Below, one piece after another: positions 7,277-14,306 of a stretch of DNA of 16,126 bases. Below the pieces are notes generated by a model, which made no database searches, was not told the origin of the DNA, and was given only the letters and a program-made list of their open reading frames with translations. Position numbers and translations under genes: made by a program. Origin of the DNA: Candidatus Bathyarchaeota archaeon (GTDB lineage: Archaea; Thermoproteota; Bathyarchaeia; Bathyarchaeales; Bathyarchaeaceae); the NCBI GenBank assembly GCA_023136395.1, contig JAGLRI010000009.1, positions 1 through 16,126 on the forward strand, written 5' to 3'. Positions within the stretch are counted from its first letter, which is position 1, and each line of letters begins with the position of its first letter.

Positions 7277-9062
7277 TGAAAACTTGTTGCAGAATATTCC
7301 GGACAAAGTAGGAGTGTATATCTTAAAAGATAAAGCAAAAAATGTTCTTTATATCGGCAAGGCATTATCTCTTAAAAAGAGAGTGCGTGAACATTTCCTT
7401 CCTGCTACAAAAGCTCCAAGGGAGGTGCTCATAAAAGAGAAAACCGAGGGCATCGAATTTTTAGTTACAAATAGCGAAGCAGAGGCTCTCATCCTTGAGA
7501 ACAACCTAATTAAGCAGTATTCTCCCCCCTATAATATCAGATTTAAAGATGATAAATCGTATCCGTCTCTGAAAGTTAGTCTGAAAGAGGATTATCCTGC
7601 AATATATGTTACGAGGGAATTAAAAGAAGATGGATCTAGATACTTCGGTCCCTATGCTAGTGCTTGGGGAATAAGAAGAGTTGCACGTTACGCTCAAAGA
7701 CTTTTCGGGGTGCGAAATTGTACTGAAATCATCTCACCTAAAAAATTAAGGAAACCGTGTTTAAATTATCAAATAGGGATGTGTTCAGCCCCCTGTGCTA
7801 AAAAGATAGATGAAGATGACTATCGAAAGTCAGTTAATCAGCTCTGCTTGTTTCTTGAAGGAGAAATAAATAAATTAGTAGTTGAACTCGACGGTGAAAT
7901 GAAACAGTTATCAGCAAGCCTTGAGTTCGAAAAAGCCGCGTTAGTTAGAGATAGATTAAATGCTGTAAAGAAGGTGACTCAAAGACAAAGGGTTTCAAGA
8001 ATTTTAAAGGGAAACATGGATGTGATTGGAACAGTAATCAGGAGCAATAATGCTTGTATTCAGCAATTCTATGTGAGGGATGGTAACCTTGTTGGTGCAA
8101 ACCAGTTCGTTGTAAATATTCCTGTGGGAAGTACCCCACCCGAGGTCTTATTAGCCTTCATCGAACAGAGATACTTCGGAAAAAAGGACGTTCCATCAAT
8201 AATCCTATTGAGCCATAAACTGGCTGAAGCAGGGTTTATAACTGATTGGTTCAAGAGAAGAGGAATACACAGCAAGATTACGACTCCGATGAGCGATCTT
8301 GAAGCAGAATTAATCGCGCTTGTTCTACGAAACGCTGAAGAAAAGCTCCTTATGTTTGAGGTGGAAAAAGGGATCCCGAAAGCACTCACTGAACTAATGA
8401 AGATTCTGGGATTAGACAAAATTCCCATAATAATAGAAGGGATCGACGTATCCAACATTGGTGGAGAAGATGCTGTTGGCTCTCTCGTAACTTTCTTTCG
8501 TGGGAGGGTGGATAAGAATGGCTATAGAAGATACAGAATTAAAGCGGTCGAGGGAATTGATGACTACGCAATGGTCAAGGAAGTCGTTCGAAGAAGATAC
8601 AAACGTCTCTTGAATGAGGGAGGGAAACTACCCGATCTATTGCTGATTGATGGTGGGAGGGGTCACCTGGGGAGTGCAGCTGAGGAACTCGAATTATTGG
8701 ACGTTGAACTACCTGTTATATCCATTGCAAAGAAAAAGGAAGAAGTATACGTTATGGGTGAGTTGAACCCGCTAGATCTTGAAGACGCCTCAGAAGCATT
8801 AAAACTCCTTAAAAAGGTTAGGAATGAAGCTCATAGATTTGCAATAAATTATCACAAGAAACTTAGAGTTAAGAGGACTAAAAAATCATTACTTAATGAG
8901 ATTCACGGAATCGGTGAGAAAAAAAGAAGTAAGTTGTTGACACGATTTGGAAGCATAGAAAAAATAAGGAAAGCCTCAGTGGAAGAGTTAGCTAAAACTC
9001 CATTAGTCAGCAAATCTTTAGCACAAAGAATCTACGAATTCCTCAAAGATAAAAAGCGATAA
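7266..9062 (+). CDS. uvrC: UvrC, excinuclease ABC subunit C (dual incision nuclease)
   Basis: UvrC cuts on both sides of the lesion marked by UvrB. The 598 residues show both nuclease domains. The N-terminal GIY-YIG domain has G-V-Y (16-18) and Y-I-G (29-31), followed by K-x-L-x-L-K-K-R-V. Four cysteines spaced C-x12-C-x7-C-x3-C (about 152-177) match the cluster-binding cysteines reported in UvrC proteins. The UVR motif with S-L-E-F-E-K-A-A follows at about 217-224. The C-terminal RNase H-like domain has E-G-I-D-V-S-N-I-G-G (Asp near 393), L-L-I-D-G-G-R-G-H (Asp near 461) and E-A-H-R-F-A (His near 521). A tandem helix-hairpin-helix (I-H-G-I-G-E-K-K and following) binds DNA. ATG 7266 lies inside the end of uvrA, a typical coupled overlap. 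The protein looks fully functional. Confidence 0.98.
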   Translation: MTINENLLQNIPDKVGVYILKDKAKNVLYIGKALSLKKRVREHFLPATKAPREVLIKEKTEGIEFLVTNSEAEALILENNLIKQYSPPYNIRFKDDKSYPSLKVSLKEDYPAIYVTRELKEDGSRYFGPYASAWGIRRVARYAQRLFGVRNCTEIISPKKLRKPCLNYQIGMCSAPCAKKIDEDDYRKSVNQLCLFLEGEINKLVVELDGEMKQLSASLEFEKAALVRDRLNAVKKVTQRQRVSRILKGNMDVIGTVIRSNNACIQQFYVRDGNLVGANQFVVNIPVGSTPPEVLLAFIEQRYFGKKDVPSIILLSHKLAEAGFITDWFKRRGIHSKITTPMSDLEAELIALVLRNAEEKLLMFEVEKGIPKALTELMKILGLDKIPIIIEGIDVSNIGGEDAVGSLVTFFRGRVDKNGYRRYRIKAVEGIDDYAMVKEVVRRRYKRLLNEGGKLPDLLLIDGGRGHLGSAAEELELLDVELPVISIAKKKEEVYVMGELNPLDLEDASEALKLLKKVRNEAHRFAINYHKKLRVKRTKKSLLNEIHGIGEKKRSKLLTRFGSIEKIRKASVEELAKTPLVSKSLAQRIYEFLKDKKR

Positions 9063-9105
9063 TCGAATCTCATATGTCTGCGGTTTCTTTAAGGTGATTT
9101 ACGTC

Positions 9106-9798
9106 ATGGCAAAGATTGTTGAGGAACCAGATTACAGAGAAAGAAGATTCATATTTCACGATAGATCTCATGCTGGTAAGCTCCTAGTTAAGAAACTGAA
9201 AAAATACGCTAAGGAAAACGTTGTTCTGTTAGCTGTGCCCGCGGGAGGAGTTCCTGTGGGATATGAAATTTCTAAGGAACTAGATGTCTCAATGGATGTA
9301 ATAATCGTTCGAAAAATTCAGATTCCTTGGAACACCGAAGCTGGATTTGGTGCCTTAACCTGGGATGGAGATATGATCCTCAATGAACTTATAATCAGGC
9401 ATCTAGGCTTAACAGAGAAGATGATTGAAGAATCAATCTCAAAAACACGGAGAATTATACAGGAAAGATCCCGAAGTTTTAGAGGAGATAAACCAATTCC
9501 TAATTTAACAGGGAAGATTATAGTGTTAGTCGATGATGGGTTAGCCTCAGGTTTCACCATGTTAGCTGCATCACGATCCGTGAGGAAGAAAGAACCAGAA
9601 AGGATAGTGGTTGCTGTGCCAACTGCATCCATGGGCGCTATCAGACTCCTCTCAACTGAAGTTGATGAGATAGTTTGCCTCAACATCAGAAGTGGGCCCA
9701 TATTCGCAGTTGCTGATGCCTACAAGAACTGGTATGACCTAACAGATAAAGATGTTATTAAGGTTCTTGAAAAGGCTGAGGAACTTAGCTCCGGTTAA
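9106..9798 (+). CDS. Phosphoribosyltransferase of the COG1926 type, 230 aa
   Basis: The protein has a type-I phosphoribosyltransferase core. A-V-P-A-G-G-V-P-V-G-Y-E (counting from this start, about residues 43-54) is the substrate-side loop typical of the predicted phosphoribosyltransferases grouped in COG1926. V-D-D-G-L-A-S-G-F-T-M (about 142-152) is the PRPP-binding loop with its paired Asp residues. The segment I-V-R-K-I-Q-I-P-W-N-T-E-A-G-F-G-A is also characteristic of this group. The natural base or substrate is not established, and no hydrolase domain is fused here. GTG 9094 would add four residues. I prefer ATG 9106 because AAGGTGA (9091-9097) is then an ideally spaced ribosome binding site. 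The gene follows uvrC by only 43 bases on the same strand, so it may belong to the repair operon. Recycling of bases released during repair is inference only. Confidence 0.88.
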   Translation: MAKIVEEPDYRERRFIFHDRSHAGKLLVKKLKKYAKENVVLLAVPAGGVPVGYEISKELDVSMDVIIVRKIQIPWNTEAGFGALTWDGDMILNELIIRHLGLTEKMIEESISKTRRIIQERSRSFRGDKPIPNLTGKIIVLVDDGLASGFTMLAASRSVRKKEPERIVVAVPTASMGAIRLLSTEVDEIVCLNIRSGPIFAVADAYKNWYDLTDKDVIKVLEKAEELSSG

Positions 9799-9852
9799 TT
9801 TAAAAACTTTTTAAAATATGACATCCTTTGAGGAAACGTTTTTTTATTTTTT
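9799..9852 (+). terminator. Terminator region after the phosphoribosyltransferase gene
   Basis: Directly after the stop, TTTAAAAA (9799-9806) and TTTTTAAA (9808-9815) form a perfect 8-bp inverted repeat around a single C. A long T-rich run follows at 9839-9852. Archaeal terminators are often just such T-runs. Confidence 0.5.
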
Positions 9853-9858
9853 GTGTGG

Positions 9859-9865
9859 AAAAAAA
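9859..9865 (-). terminator. T-run terminator of the ferredoxin-ArsR transcript
   Basis: Seven A on the plus strand (seven T in the minus-strand transcript) occur 9 to 15 bases beyond the ferredoxin stop codon. This suits archaeal oligo-T termination and mirrors the T-run serving the convergent gene. Confidence 0.4.
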
Positions 9866-9873
9866 TACAAAAT

Positions 9874-10140
9874 TTATGGATTAGCTATTGAAGCTTCTCT
9901 AATGATTAAGCTAATCTCTTCTGCATCTCTCTCTTCAATACTTATGGCTTCTTGAGGGCACTCTCTTATGCAGGTCCATAAATTATTACAGTATTTGTCG
10001 TGGATCAGCTTGGCCTTTCCGTTAATGATTGTGAGGGCTGCACCTATAAAAGAAAAGGAGTAATCTCCGCATGGTGGAAGGCAGCGTCCACAACCCGTAC
10101 ATTTTTCTTCATCGATCCGAATTAACTTTCTTTTAACCAT
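9874..10140 (-). CDS. Ferredoxin-type [4Fe-4S] protein with an altered second cluster motif, 88 aa
   Basis: This small iron-sulfur electron carrier has a canonical first motif C14-x2-C17-x2-C20-x3-C24. The second motif is C51-x5-C57-x3-C61-P, so it lacks the middle cysteine of a standard C-x2-C-x2-C set. Seven cysteines in total suggest one [4Fe-4S] cluster plus a [3Fe-4S] or otherwise incomplete second site. The spacing resembles a group of short ferredoxins whose second motif reads C-D-G-x-G-x-C; here it is C-N-N-L-W-T-C. The Pro that normally follows the fourth cysteine is Gly25. The C-terminus is acidic (E-E-R-D-A-E-E). ATG 10140 directly follows the regulator's TGA, with AGGTGA 7 bases upstream inside the regulator gene, so the two are co-transcribed and probably translationally coupled. 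The partner enzyme is unknown. Confidence 0.88.
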   Translation of the reverse strand: MVKRKLIRIDEEKCTGCGRCLPPCGDYSFSFIGAALTIINGKAKLIHDKYCNNLWTCIRECPQEAISIEERDAEEISLIIREASIANP

Positions 10141-10494
10141 TCATCTTTCACCTGTTTGCTTTTTATTTATTTTCAGACAACTTCCCTTAGATGGGCAGTA
10201 TTTCTCCACATGGTTGTCAATGATTTTGAATATGGGTTCCATTGTTTCTCTGTTAAGAGAATAGATGTGTTCTCTCCACTTCTTTTCAACGAAGACAAAA
10301 CGGCATCTAATCAGTGGCTTTAGATTGTGGGAAATCATGCTTTGTTCTTGGTGGAGAGTCTCGGCAAGTTGAGTAACGTTCCTTGGTGCTTCTCTTAGAA
10401 GTTCTACTATTCCTAATCGTGTTGGGTTGGAAAGTGTTGAAAAGAAGAGGTGACAATTTTCACTTAGGCTATTTTTCACCAGGATCACATTCAT
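10141..10494 (-). CDS. ArsR-family winged-helix transcriptional regulator, 117 aa
   Basis: The fold is a single winged helix-turn-helix domain. F-S-T-L-S-N-P-T-R-L-G-I-V-E-L-L (18-33) is the hallmark first helix of ArsR-type regulators. The recognition region is V-T-Q-L-A-E-T-L-H-Q-E-Q-S-M-I-S-H-N-L-K (40-59), and the wing follows (F-V-F-V-E-K-K-W-R-E-H-I-Y-S-L). The classical metal motif E-L-C-V-C is absent. Cysteines are at 14, 64, 100 and 106, the last two forming C-x5-C near the C-terminus, so thiol or metal sensing there is possible but unproven. ATG 10494 has no ribosome binding site, and a TATA box about 41 bases upstream suggests a short or absent leader. Two TCATATGA sites over the transcription start suggest autoregulation of the regulator-ferredoxin pair. 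Confidence 0.9.
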   Translation of the reverse strand: MNVILVKNSLSENCHLFFSTLSNPTRLGIVELLREAPRNVTQLAETLHQEQSMISHNLKPLIRCRFVFVEKKWREHIYSLNRETMEPIFKIIDNHVEKYCPSKGSCLKINKKQTGER

Positions 10495-10514
10495 ATGAAT
10501 TAATCATCATATGA
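10491..10514 (-). promoter_or_regulatory. Probable operator: two TCATATGA palindromes 16 bp apart
   Basis: TCATATGA occurs at 10491-10498 and again at 10507-10514. Each copy is a perfect palindrome, and the pair is spaced 16 bp centre to centre, about one and a half helical turns. The first copy overlaps the ATG of the ArsR gene and the second covers the transcription start predicted from the TATA box. A repressor bound here would block the promoter. Confidence 0.5.
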
Positions 10515-10531
10515 CGGAGTCTTCATTTTAT

Positions 10532-10539
10532 CTTATAAA
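10532..10539 (-). promoter_or_regulatory. TATA box of the ArsR-ferredoxin unit
   Basis: TTTATAAG on the minus strand, centred near 10535, predicts transcription from about 10509, some 15 bases before the ATG at 10494. Confidence 0.5.
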
Positions 10540-10615
10540 TCTTCTGGCATAATTGTTAACTTAAACACATATTTATGAAGAAAACTTATTAAAAATAAAT
10601 GATGATTTTAGGGTA

Positions 10616-10632
10616 TTCTACACGTTGTAGAA
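10616..10632. repeat. 17-bp inverted repeat upstream of the FEN-1 gene
   Basis: TTCTACA (10616-10622) and TGTAGAA (10626-10632) are perfect inverted arms around CGT. It lies about 70-90 bases before the FEN-1 start, downstream of an AT-rich TATA-like run at about 10585-10600. It could be a regulator site near the transcription start or a small hairpin in the mRNA leader. Confidence 0.45.
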
Positions 10633-10727
10633 AGCAATACGTTACTGGATGCAAATCGTGAGGTAAAACGTAAACAATAAGGAAAAGGAGGTTTGGTTCT
10701 ACTATTGGTGTCAATCTAAGGAGCTTA

Positions 10728-11738
10728 ATGACTAAAACTACGGTCTCCCTGGAAGACTTGGGAGGAAAGTCTATCGCTATCGACGCCTACAATACTCTCT
10801 ACCAGTTTCTCGCCATCATACGGCAACCGGATGGAACTCTCCTCAAGGACCGGACTGGTAGGGTAACAAGTCATCTAAGCGGTCTTCTTTACCGTACTTC
10901 TCAACTTGTGGAGAGACAAATAAAGGTCATTTATGTTTTCGATGGGACACCTCCAGCCCTCAAGGAGGTGGAGATTAAGCGTAGAATGAGAGCAAAGGAA
11001 GTGGCGTTAGTTAAGTATGAAAAAGCGCTTAAGAAGGGAGACCTTGAGGAGGCTCGAATTTACGCTCAAGCTACTTCTAAGCTCAAGGATTATATGGCGG
11101 ATGACTCTAAGAAGCTTCTAACCCTCATGGGCATTCCGTGGGTGCAGGCTCCTTCAGAGGGTGAAGCCCAAGCGGTTTATCTTGCGAAGAAGGGTGATTC
11201 AAACTTTTGTGCAAGCCAGGATTATGACGCATTGCTCTTCGGAACTCCTCGCCTCCTCCGGAACGTAACCATTACTGGGCGAAGAAAGCTTCCTCGAAAA
11301 AAAGTTTACATCCAGGTACTTCCTGAACTCATAGAGTTGGATCGTGTTTTGAAGGAACTAGACATCACCCACGAACAGCTCATAGACATCGGCATTCTCT
11401 TAGGAACTGACTTCAATCCCGACGGTGTGAAGGGTGTGGGTCCAAAAACTGCTCTCAAATTAATTAAAAAGCATGGGAACTTGGAAAAAGTAGTGCCTCA
11501 GTTAAAAGAAGTGGAGTTTCCAGTTAACCCCCAAAAAATTCGGGATATCTTCCTTAATCCAGAAATCACTACTAACTATAAGATCGAATGGAGAGAGCCT
11601 GACATCCAAGGAGTTGTGGACTTTCTTTGTGGTCAAAGAGACTTTTCCGTAAGCCGCGTTCAAAAAACCATTAATAAAATGACTGAAAGCCTACGGGAGA
11701 ACAAGAGTAAAGTAACCCTTGAATCTTGGTTTAGTTAA
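10728..11738 (+). CDS. fen: Flap endonuclease FEN-1 (true N-terminus probably at 10704, ATT codon)
   Basis: FEN-1 removes 5' flaps during lagging-strand maturation and base-excision repair. From ATG 10728 there are 336 residues with all expected acidic metal ligands: Asp19 (I-A-I-D-A-Y-N), Asp72 (V-F-D-G-T-P-P), Glu144 and Glu146 (E-G-E-A-Q-A), Asp165 and Asp167 (Q-D-Y-D-A-L-L), and Asp228 (G-T-D-F-N). The H3TH segment G-V-K-G-V-G-P-K-T-A follows the last. The C-terminal T-L-E-S-W-F-S is a PCNA-binding box, with Lys where Gln is usual. The family begins M-G-V-x-L, whose Gly2 sits near the active site. Codons 10707-10727 read G-V-N-L-R-S-L in frame directly before the ATG, preceded by ATT at 10704-10706. 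Ribosome binding sites exist for both starts: AAGGAGG at 10685-10691 for ATT, and AAGGAG at 10718-10723 for ATG. I think translation from 10704 gives the real protein. Confidence 0.95.
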   Translation: MTKTTVSLEDLGGKSIAIDAYNTLYQFLAIIRQPDGTLLKDRTGRVTSHLSGLLYRTSQLVERQIKVIYVFDGTPPALKEVEIKRRMRAKEVALVKYEKALKKGDLEEARIYAQATSKLKDYMADDSKKLLTLMGIPWVQAPSEGEAQAVYLAKKGDSNFCASQDYDALLFGTPRLLRNVTITGRRKLPRKKVYIQVLPELIELDRVLKELDITHEQLIDIGILLGTDFNPDGVKGVGPKTALKLIKKHGNLEKVVPQLKEVEFPVNPQKIRDIFLNPEITTNYKIEWREPDIQGVVDFLCGQRDFSVSRVQKTINKMTESLRENKSKVTLESWFS

Positions 11739-11758
11739 TTCTTAAAGTAATTTTGCAG

Positions 11759-11833
11759 TTTAAATTGGATATTGATACAAAACAATAAGAAGCTAAAAGA
11801 CGTGATCTTTATAGTAATGTCGTTAAAGGAGGT
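11759..11833 (+). promoter_or_regulatory. Promoter and ribosome binding site of the MmgE/PrpD gene
   Basis: TTTAAATT (11759-11766) is a TATA-like box predicting transcription from about 11789. AAAGGAGGT (11825-11833), 6 bases before the TTG start, is one of the strongest ribosome binding sites in the window and is what fixes the TTG. Confidence 0.45.
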
Positions 11834-11839
11834 ACCCAA

Positions 11840-13210
11840 TTGAGTGCTGTATCTCTATTCGCAAAAAATATAGTAGACGTAAATTTCAACGCTTTGCCAA
11901 ACAATGTAGTTACAGAAACCAAGAAACAAATCCTAGATACGCTTGGTGTTATTGTCGCAGGTAGCATGTCTAAAAATATTAGGCAACTGGTTGATTTGGT
12001 TAAAGAATGGGGTGGTGAAGAGGAAAGCACCATTCTGGGTTATGGAGGAAAAGTGCCTTGTGTTAATGCCGCATTAATCAACGGGTGGTCAGCTGCAGTC
12101 TTGGATTATGATGATTTTCATGACTTGGATTTTATTCATTCGTCGAGGGAAGTGATTCCGGCTTCTTTGGCTGTCGCTGAGCGTAAGGGAGGGGTGAGTG
12201 GCAAGGATTTTATTGTAGCAGTGGTTTTGGGGTCTGATTTGGCTTATCGTATGGCTCGTGCTGTTATTGTTCATAGAGAATCGGGGTTTCTAACTGTTCC
12301 AAACTTCTTTGGTGTCGCAGCTGCTGTTAGTAAGCTCCTTGGTCTTGATGAAGCTAAATTGAAGAATGCCTTAGGTCTTGCTTTAATGCAAGTTAGTGGG
12401 GAGAGTTATGGTATCAGGGAAGCATTAAACACCAAGGGATTGGACAACGGTTTTCAAGCTAGAGGCGGCGTTCTTGCTGCTTTAATGGCAGAGAGAGGTT
12501 TATCCGGTCCTACCGATCCCATTGAAGGTCGGGGATTTGGCTTCTATGCACTATTCCATAAGAATCTTTATAATTCAGCACTCTTAACGGTGGATTTGGG
12601 TAAGGTTTTTGAAAACGCTAAAGTCAGTCAAAAACCATATCCTGGTTGTCGCTTTAACCATGCGGCTGTCAGCGCTACTCTGGCTTTAGTTAATGAATAT
12701 GACATTAAGGCGGACGATGTAGCGGAGATTACGGTTCATGTTGGTCCCATAGCCATATCTTTGAGTCAACCTCTGGAGGAAAAACGAAAACCGCGAAACT
12801 CCATCCATACCCAGCATAGCATGCCATGGTCTATAGCAAATGCTGTTGTGTATCGCAAGTTAGGGATTGAACATTTTACGGAAGAAGCGATTCGAGATAC
12901 AAAGGTTCTTGAGATGGCTCAAAAGGTTGTTCCTAAGCTTAATCCAGAGCTTGTTCACTTAACTAGTGCTGAACCAGCTATTGTAGACATAAAGACAAAG
13001 AGTGGAAGAGTGTACTCAAGACGTGTCGATAATGCTCCAGGTAGCCCTGAAGATCCAATGAGCTTTAGTGATGTGGTTGAGAAATTTAGATACTGCTGCA
13101 ATTATTCAGCTAAGCCTGTTTCTGAAGATATCCAGGATGAGGTCATAGGGATGATAGAAAGGCTGGAAGAGGTCCCAGACGTAGCCCAAATCGCCAGCTT
13201 GTTAGGGTAA
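11840..13210 (+). CDS. MmgE/PrpD-family protein (hydro-lyase superfamily), 456 aa
   Basis: The family includes 2-methylcitrate dehydratase and cis-aconitate decarboxylase and is usually about 450-490 residues, as here. Recognisable parts are the N-terminal helix with K-K-Q-I-L-D-T-L-G-V-I-V-A-G-S (28-42) and N-G-W-S-A-A-V-L-D-Y-D-D (81-92), the family's N-G-x-x-A-H-x-L-D-x-D-D site. I-H-S-S-R-E-V-I-P-A follows (99-108), with a later helical dimerisation half (K-P-Y-P-G-C-R-F-N-H-A). The His of the A-H-x-L-D segment is Ala86 here, while His100 is retained, so ordinary dehydratase chemistry may be altered. TTG 11840 is the start, backed by AAAGGAGGT 6 bases before. No other propionate or methylcitrate genes are in the window. 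Its neighbour, a convergent alpha/beta hydrolase, hints at an acquired catabolic cluster. The substrate is unknown. Confidence 0.88.
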   Translation: MSAVSLFAKNIVDVNFNALPNNVVTETKKQILDTLGVIVAGSMSKNIRQLVDLVKEWGGEEESTILGYGGKVPCVNAALINGWSAAVLDYDDFHDLDFIHSSREVIPASLAVAERKGGVSGKDFIVAVVLGSDLAYRMARAVIVHRESGFLTVPNFFGVAAAVSKLLGLDEAKLKNALGLALMQVSGESYGIREALNTKGLDNGFQARGGVLAALMAERGLSGPTDPIEGRGFGFYALFHKNLYNSALLTVDLGKVFENAKVSQKPYPGCRFNHAAVSATLALVNEYDIKADDVAEITVHVGPIAISLSQPLEEKRKPRNSIHTQHSMPWSIANAVVYRKLGIEHFTEEAIRDTKVLEMAQKVVPKLNPELVHLTSAEPAIVDIKTKSGRVYSRRVDNAPGSPEDPMSFSDVVEKFRYCCNYSAKPVSEDIQDEVIGMIERLEEVPDVAQIASLLG

Positions 13211-13323
13211 AAATTCTCTATCTGCTTGTATCATCAACTAATGGGACAAAATCATATCAGGCTAACTAACTAGTCTGAGGACTAAACCGTACAATTTTCA
13301 ATATTTGCTTTTTGATGAACATT
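13211..13323. other. Intergenic gap between convergent genes
   Basis: No gene was seen. A small hairpin (TAGTC 13271-13275, GACTA 13280-13284) lies centrally, and AT-rich runs occur towards 13310. Termination of both convergent genes is the likely role. Confidence 0.3.
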
Positions 13324-14142
13324 TTATCTTGAACCAATTTCTCTCGCATCTACCCTCTTAAGGAAGTCGTTTATGCACTCAGCTAGGCCTTTCGGATCTT
13401 CACTGGTAAGGAAATGCCCTAAACCTGAGAGTACCATCATCTCTGCACCGGGTATGCCCTCAGCAAGAACCCGTGACTGTGACGGGGTTGCCATAATGTC
13501 TTCTTCTCCTACTACTACTCTGGTGGGTTTTTTTATGTCTTTTAATTTTGCCCGTAAGTCGAATTGTTTTACGCCGTCAGCAAGTTGTTCGAAGGCATGC
13601 CTGGCTTGTGGATGAGGATTGCTAGCTGCTTTTCTGGCATACTCCTCTGCAAAACCGGGCTTACCTAAAGTATCGGGTGCGAACATCCAGGTAGCTTGAA
13701 CCAAAAAGTATTCGTAGGGTTCCAGACGCTTCTGTAGTATCTTTCGCGTTTCTTGCACCAAATCCCCCCTGGGAGAAGTTTTAGCAAAGCTACCTACCAA
13801 TACTAAACCACCAATAATTTCTGGTCTCTTTAAAGCCATATCTTGACCGATCAACCCCCCCAACGACATGCCAACGACATGAGTCCGTGAAATGGACATG
13901 CTATCCAACAAACCCAGGGTATCTTGAGTTAGATCTGGAATCGTATAGCCACTCGGAGGTTTGGAACTTTTTCCAATCCCTCGATTGTCGAAAGTGATAC
14001 ATTCATATTCGTGTTTTAAATACTCCACTACGGGTGCCCAGAGTTGCTGCCCAGCACTCAAACCGCCGATAAAAAGAATTGGTAGCCCAGTGCCTTCCCG
14101 CGAAAAATAAATCTCGATGTCACCTACTTTAGCCATAGGCAT
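13324..14142 (-). CDS. Alpha/beta hydrolase, 272 aa
   Basis: This is a soluble alpha/beta-fold hydrolase of the esterase / 3-oxoadipate enol-lactonase-like group. Counting from ATG 14142, the oxyanion-hole segment is G-G-L-S-A-G-Q (26-32) and the F-D-N-R-G-I-G-K-S motif is at 51-59. The nucleophile elbow G-M-S-L-G-G carries Ser93. Asp215 lies in V-V-G-E-E-D, and His243 lies in L-G-H-F-L. The catalytic triad is therefore complete, and the length is normal for single-domain members. The open frame extends to an ATG at 14214, but the extra 24 residues (hydrophobic, R-I-L-L-L-I-R) are unlike the family. A ribosome binding site, GAGAGGAG, sits 8 bases before ATG 14142, so that start is preferred. 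The substrate is unknown. The gene is convergent with the MmgE/PrpD gene. Confidence 0.9.
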   Translation of the reverse strand: MPMAKVGDIEIYFSREGTGLPILFIGGLSAGQQLWAPVVEYLKHEYECITFDNRGIGKSSKPPSGYTIPDLTQDTLGLLDSMSISRTHVVGMSLGGLIGQDMALKRPEIIGGLVLVGSFAKTSPRGDLVQETRKILQKRLEPYEYFLVQATWMFAPDTLGKPGFAEEYARKAASNPHPQARHAFEQLADGVKQFDLRAKLKDIKKPTRVVVGEEDIMATPSQSRVLAEGIPGAEMMVLSGLGHFLTSEDPKGLAECINDFLKRVDAREIGSR

Positions 14143-14306
14143 TTTGTCTTCTCCTCTCAGTTCTGACATTCTAATTAACAGTAATATTCGATAAATGCAT
14201 TTCCAATAAAGCAAGATTTAACAACTAAATGCTGCATTTTCGTACCAGAACTTAGTACGACTTCCACTCCAAACAGTGTTTTTTCAACATTTTGGTCAAC
14301 GAATAG

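Noticed and set aside
14143..14214. Hydrophobic N-terminal extension of the alpha/beta hydrolase as a signal peptide
   Set aside because: The 24 residues have scattered charges and no cleavage site, and a well-spaced ribosome binding site supports the internal ATG at 14142.
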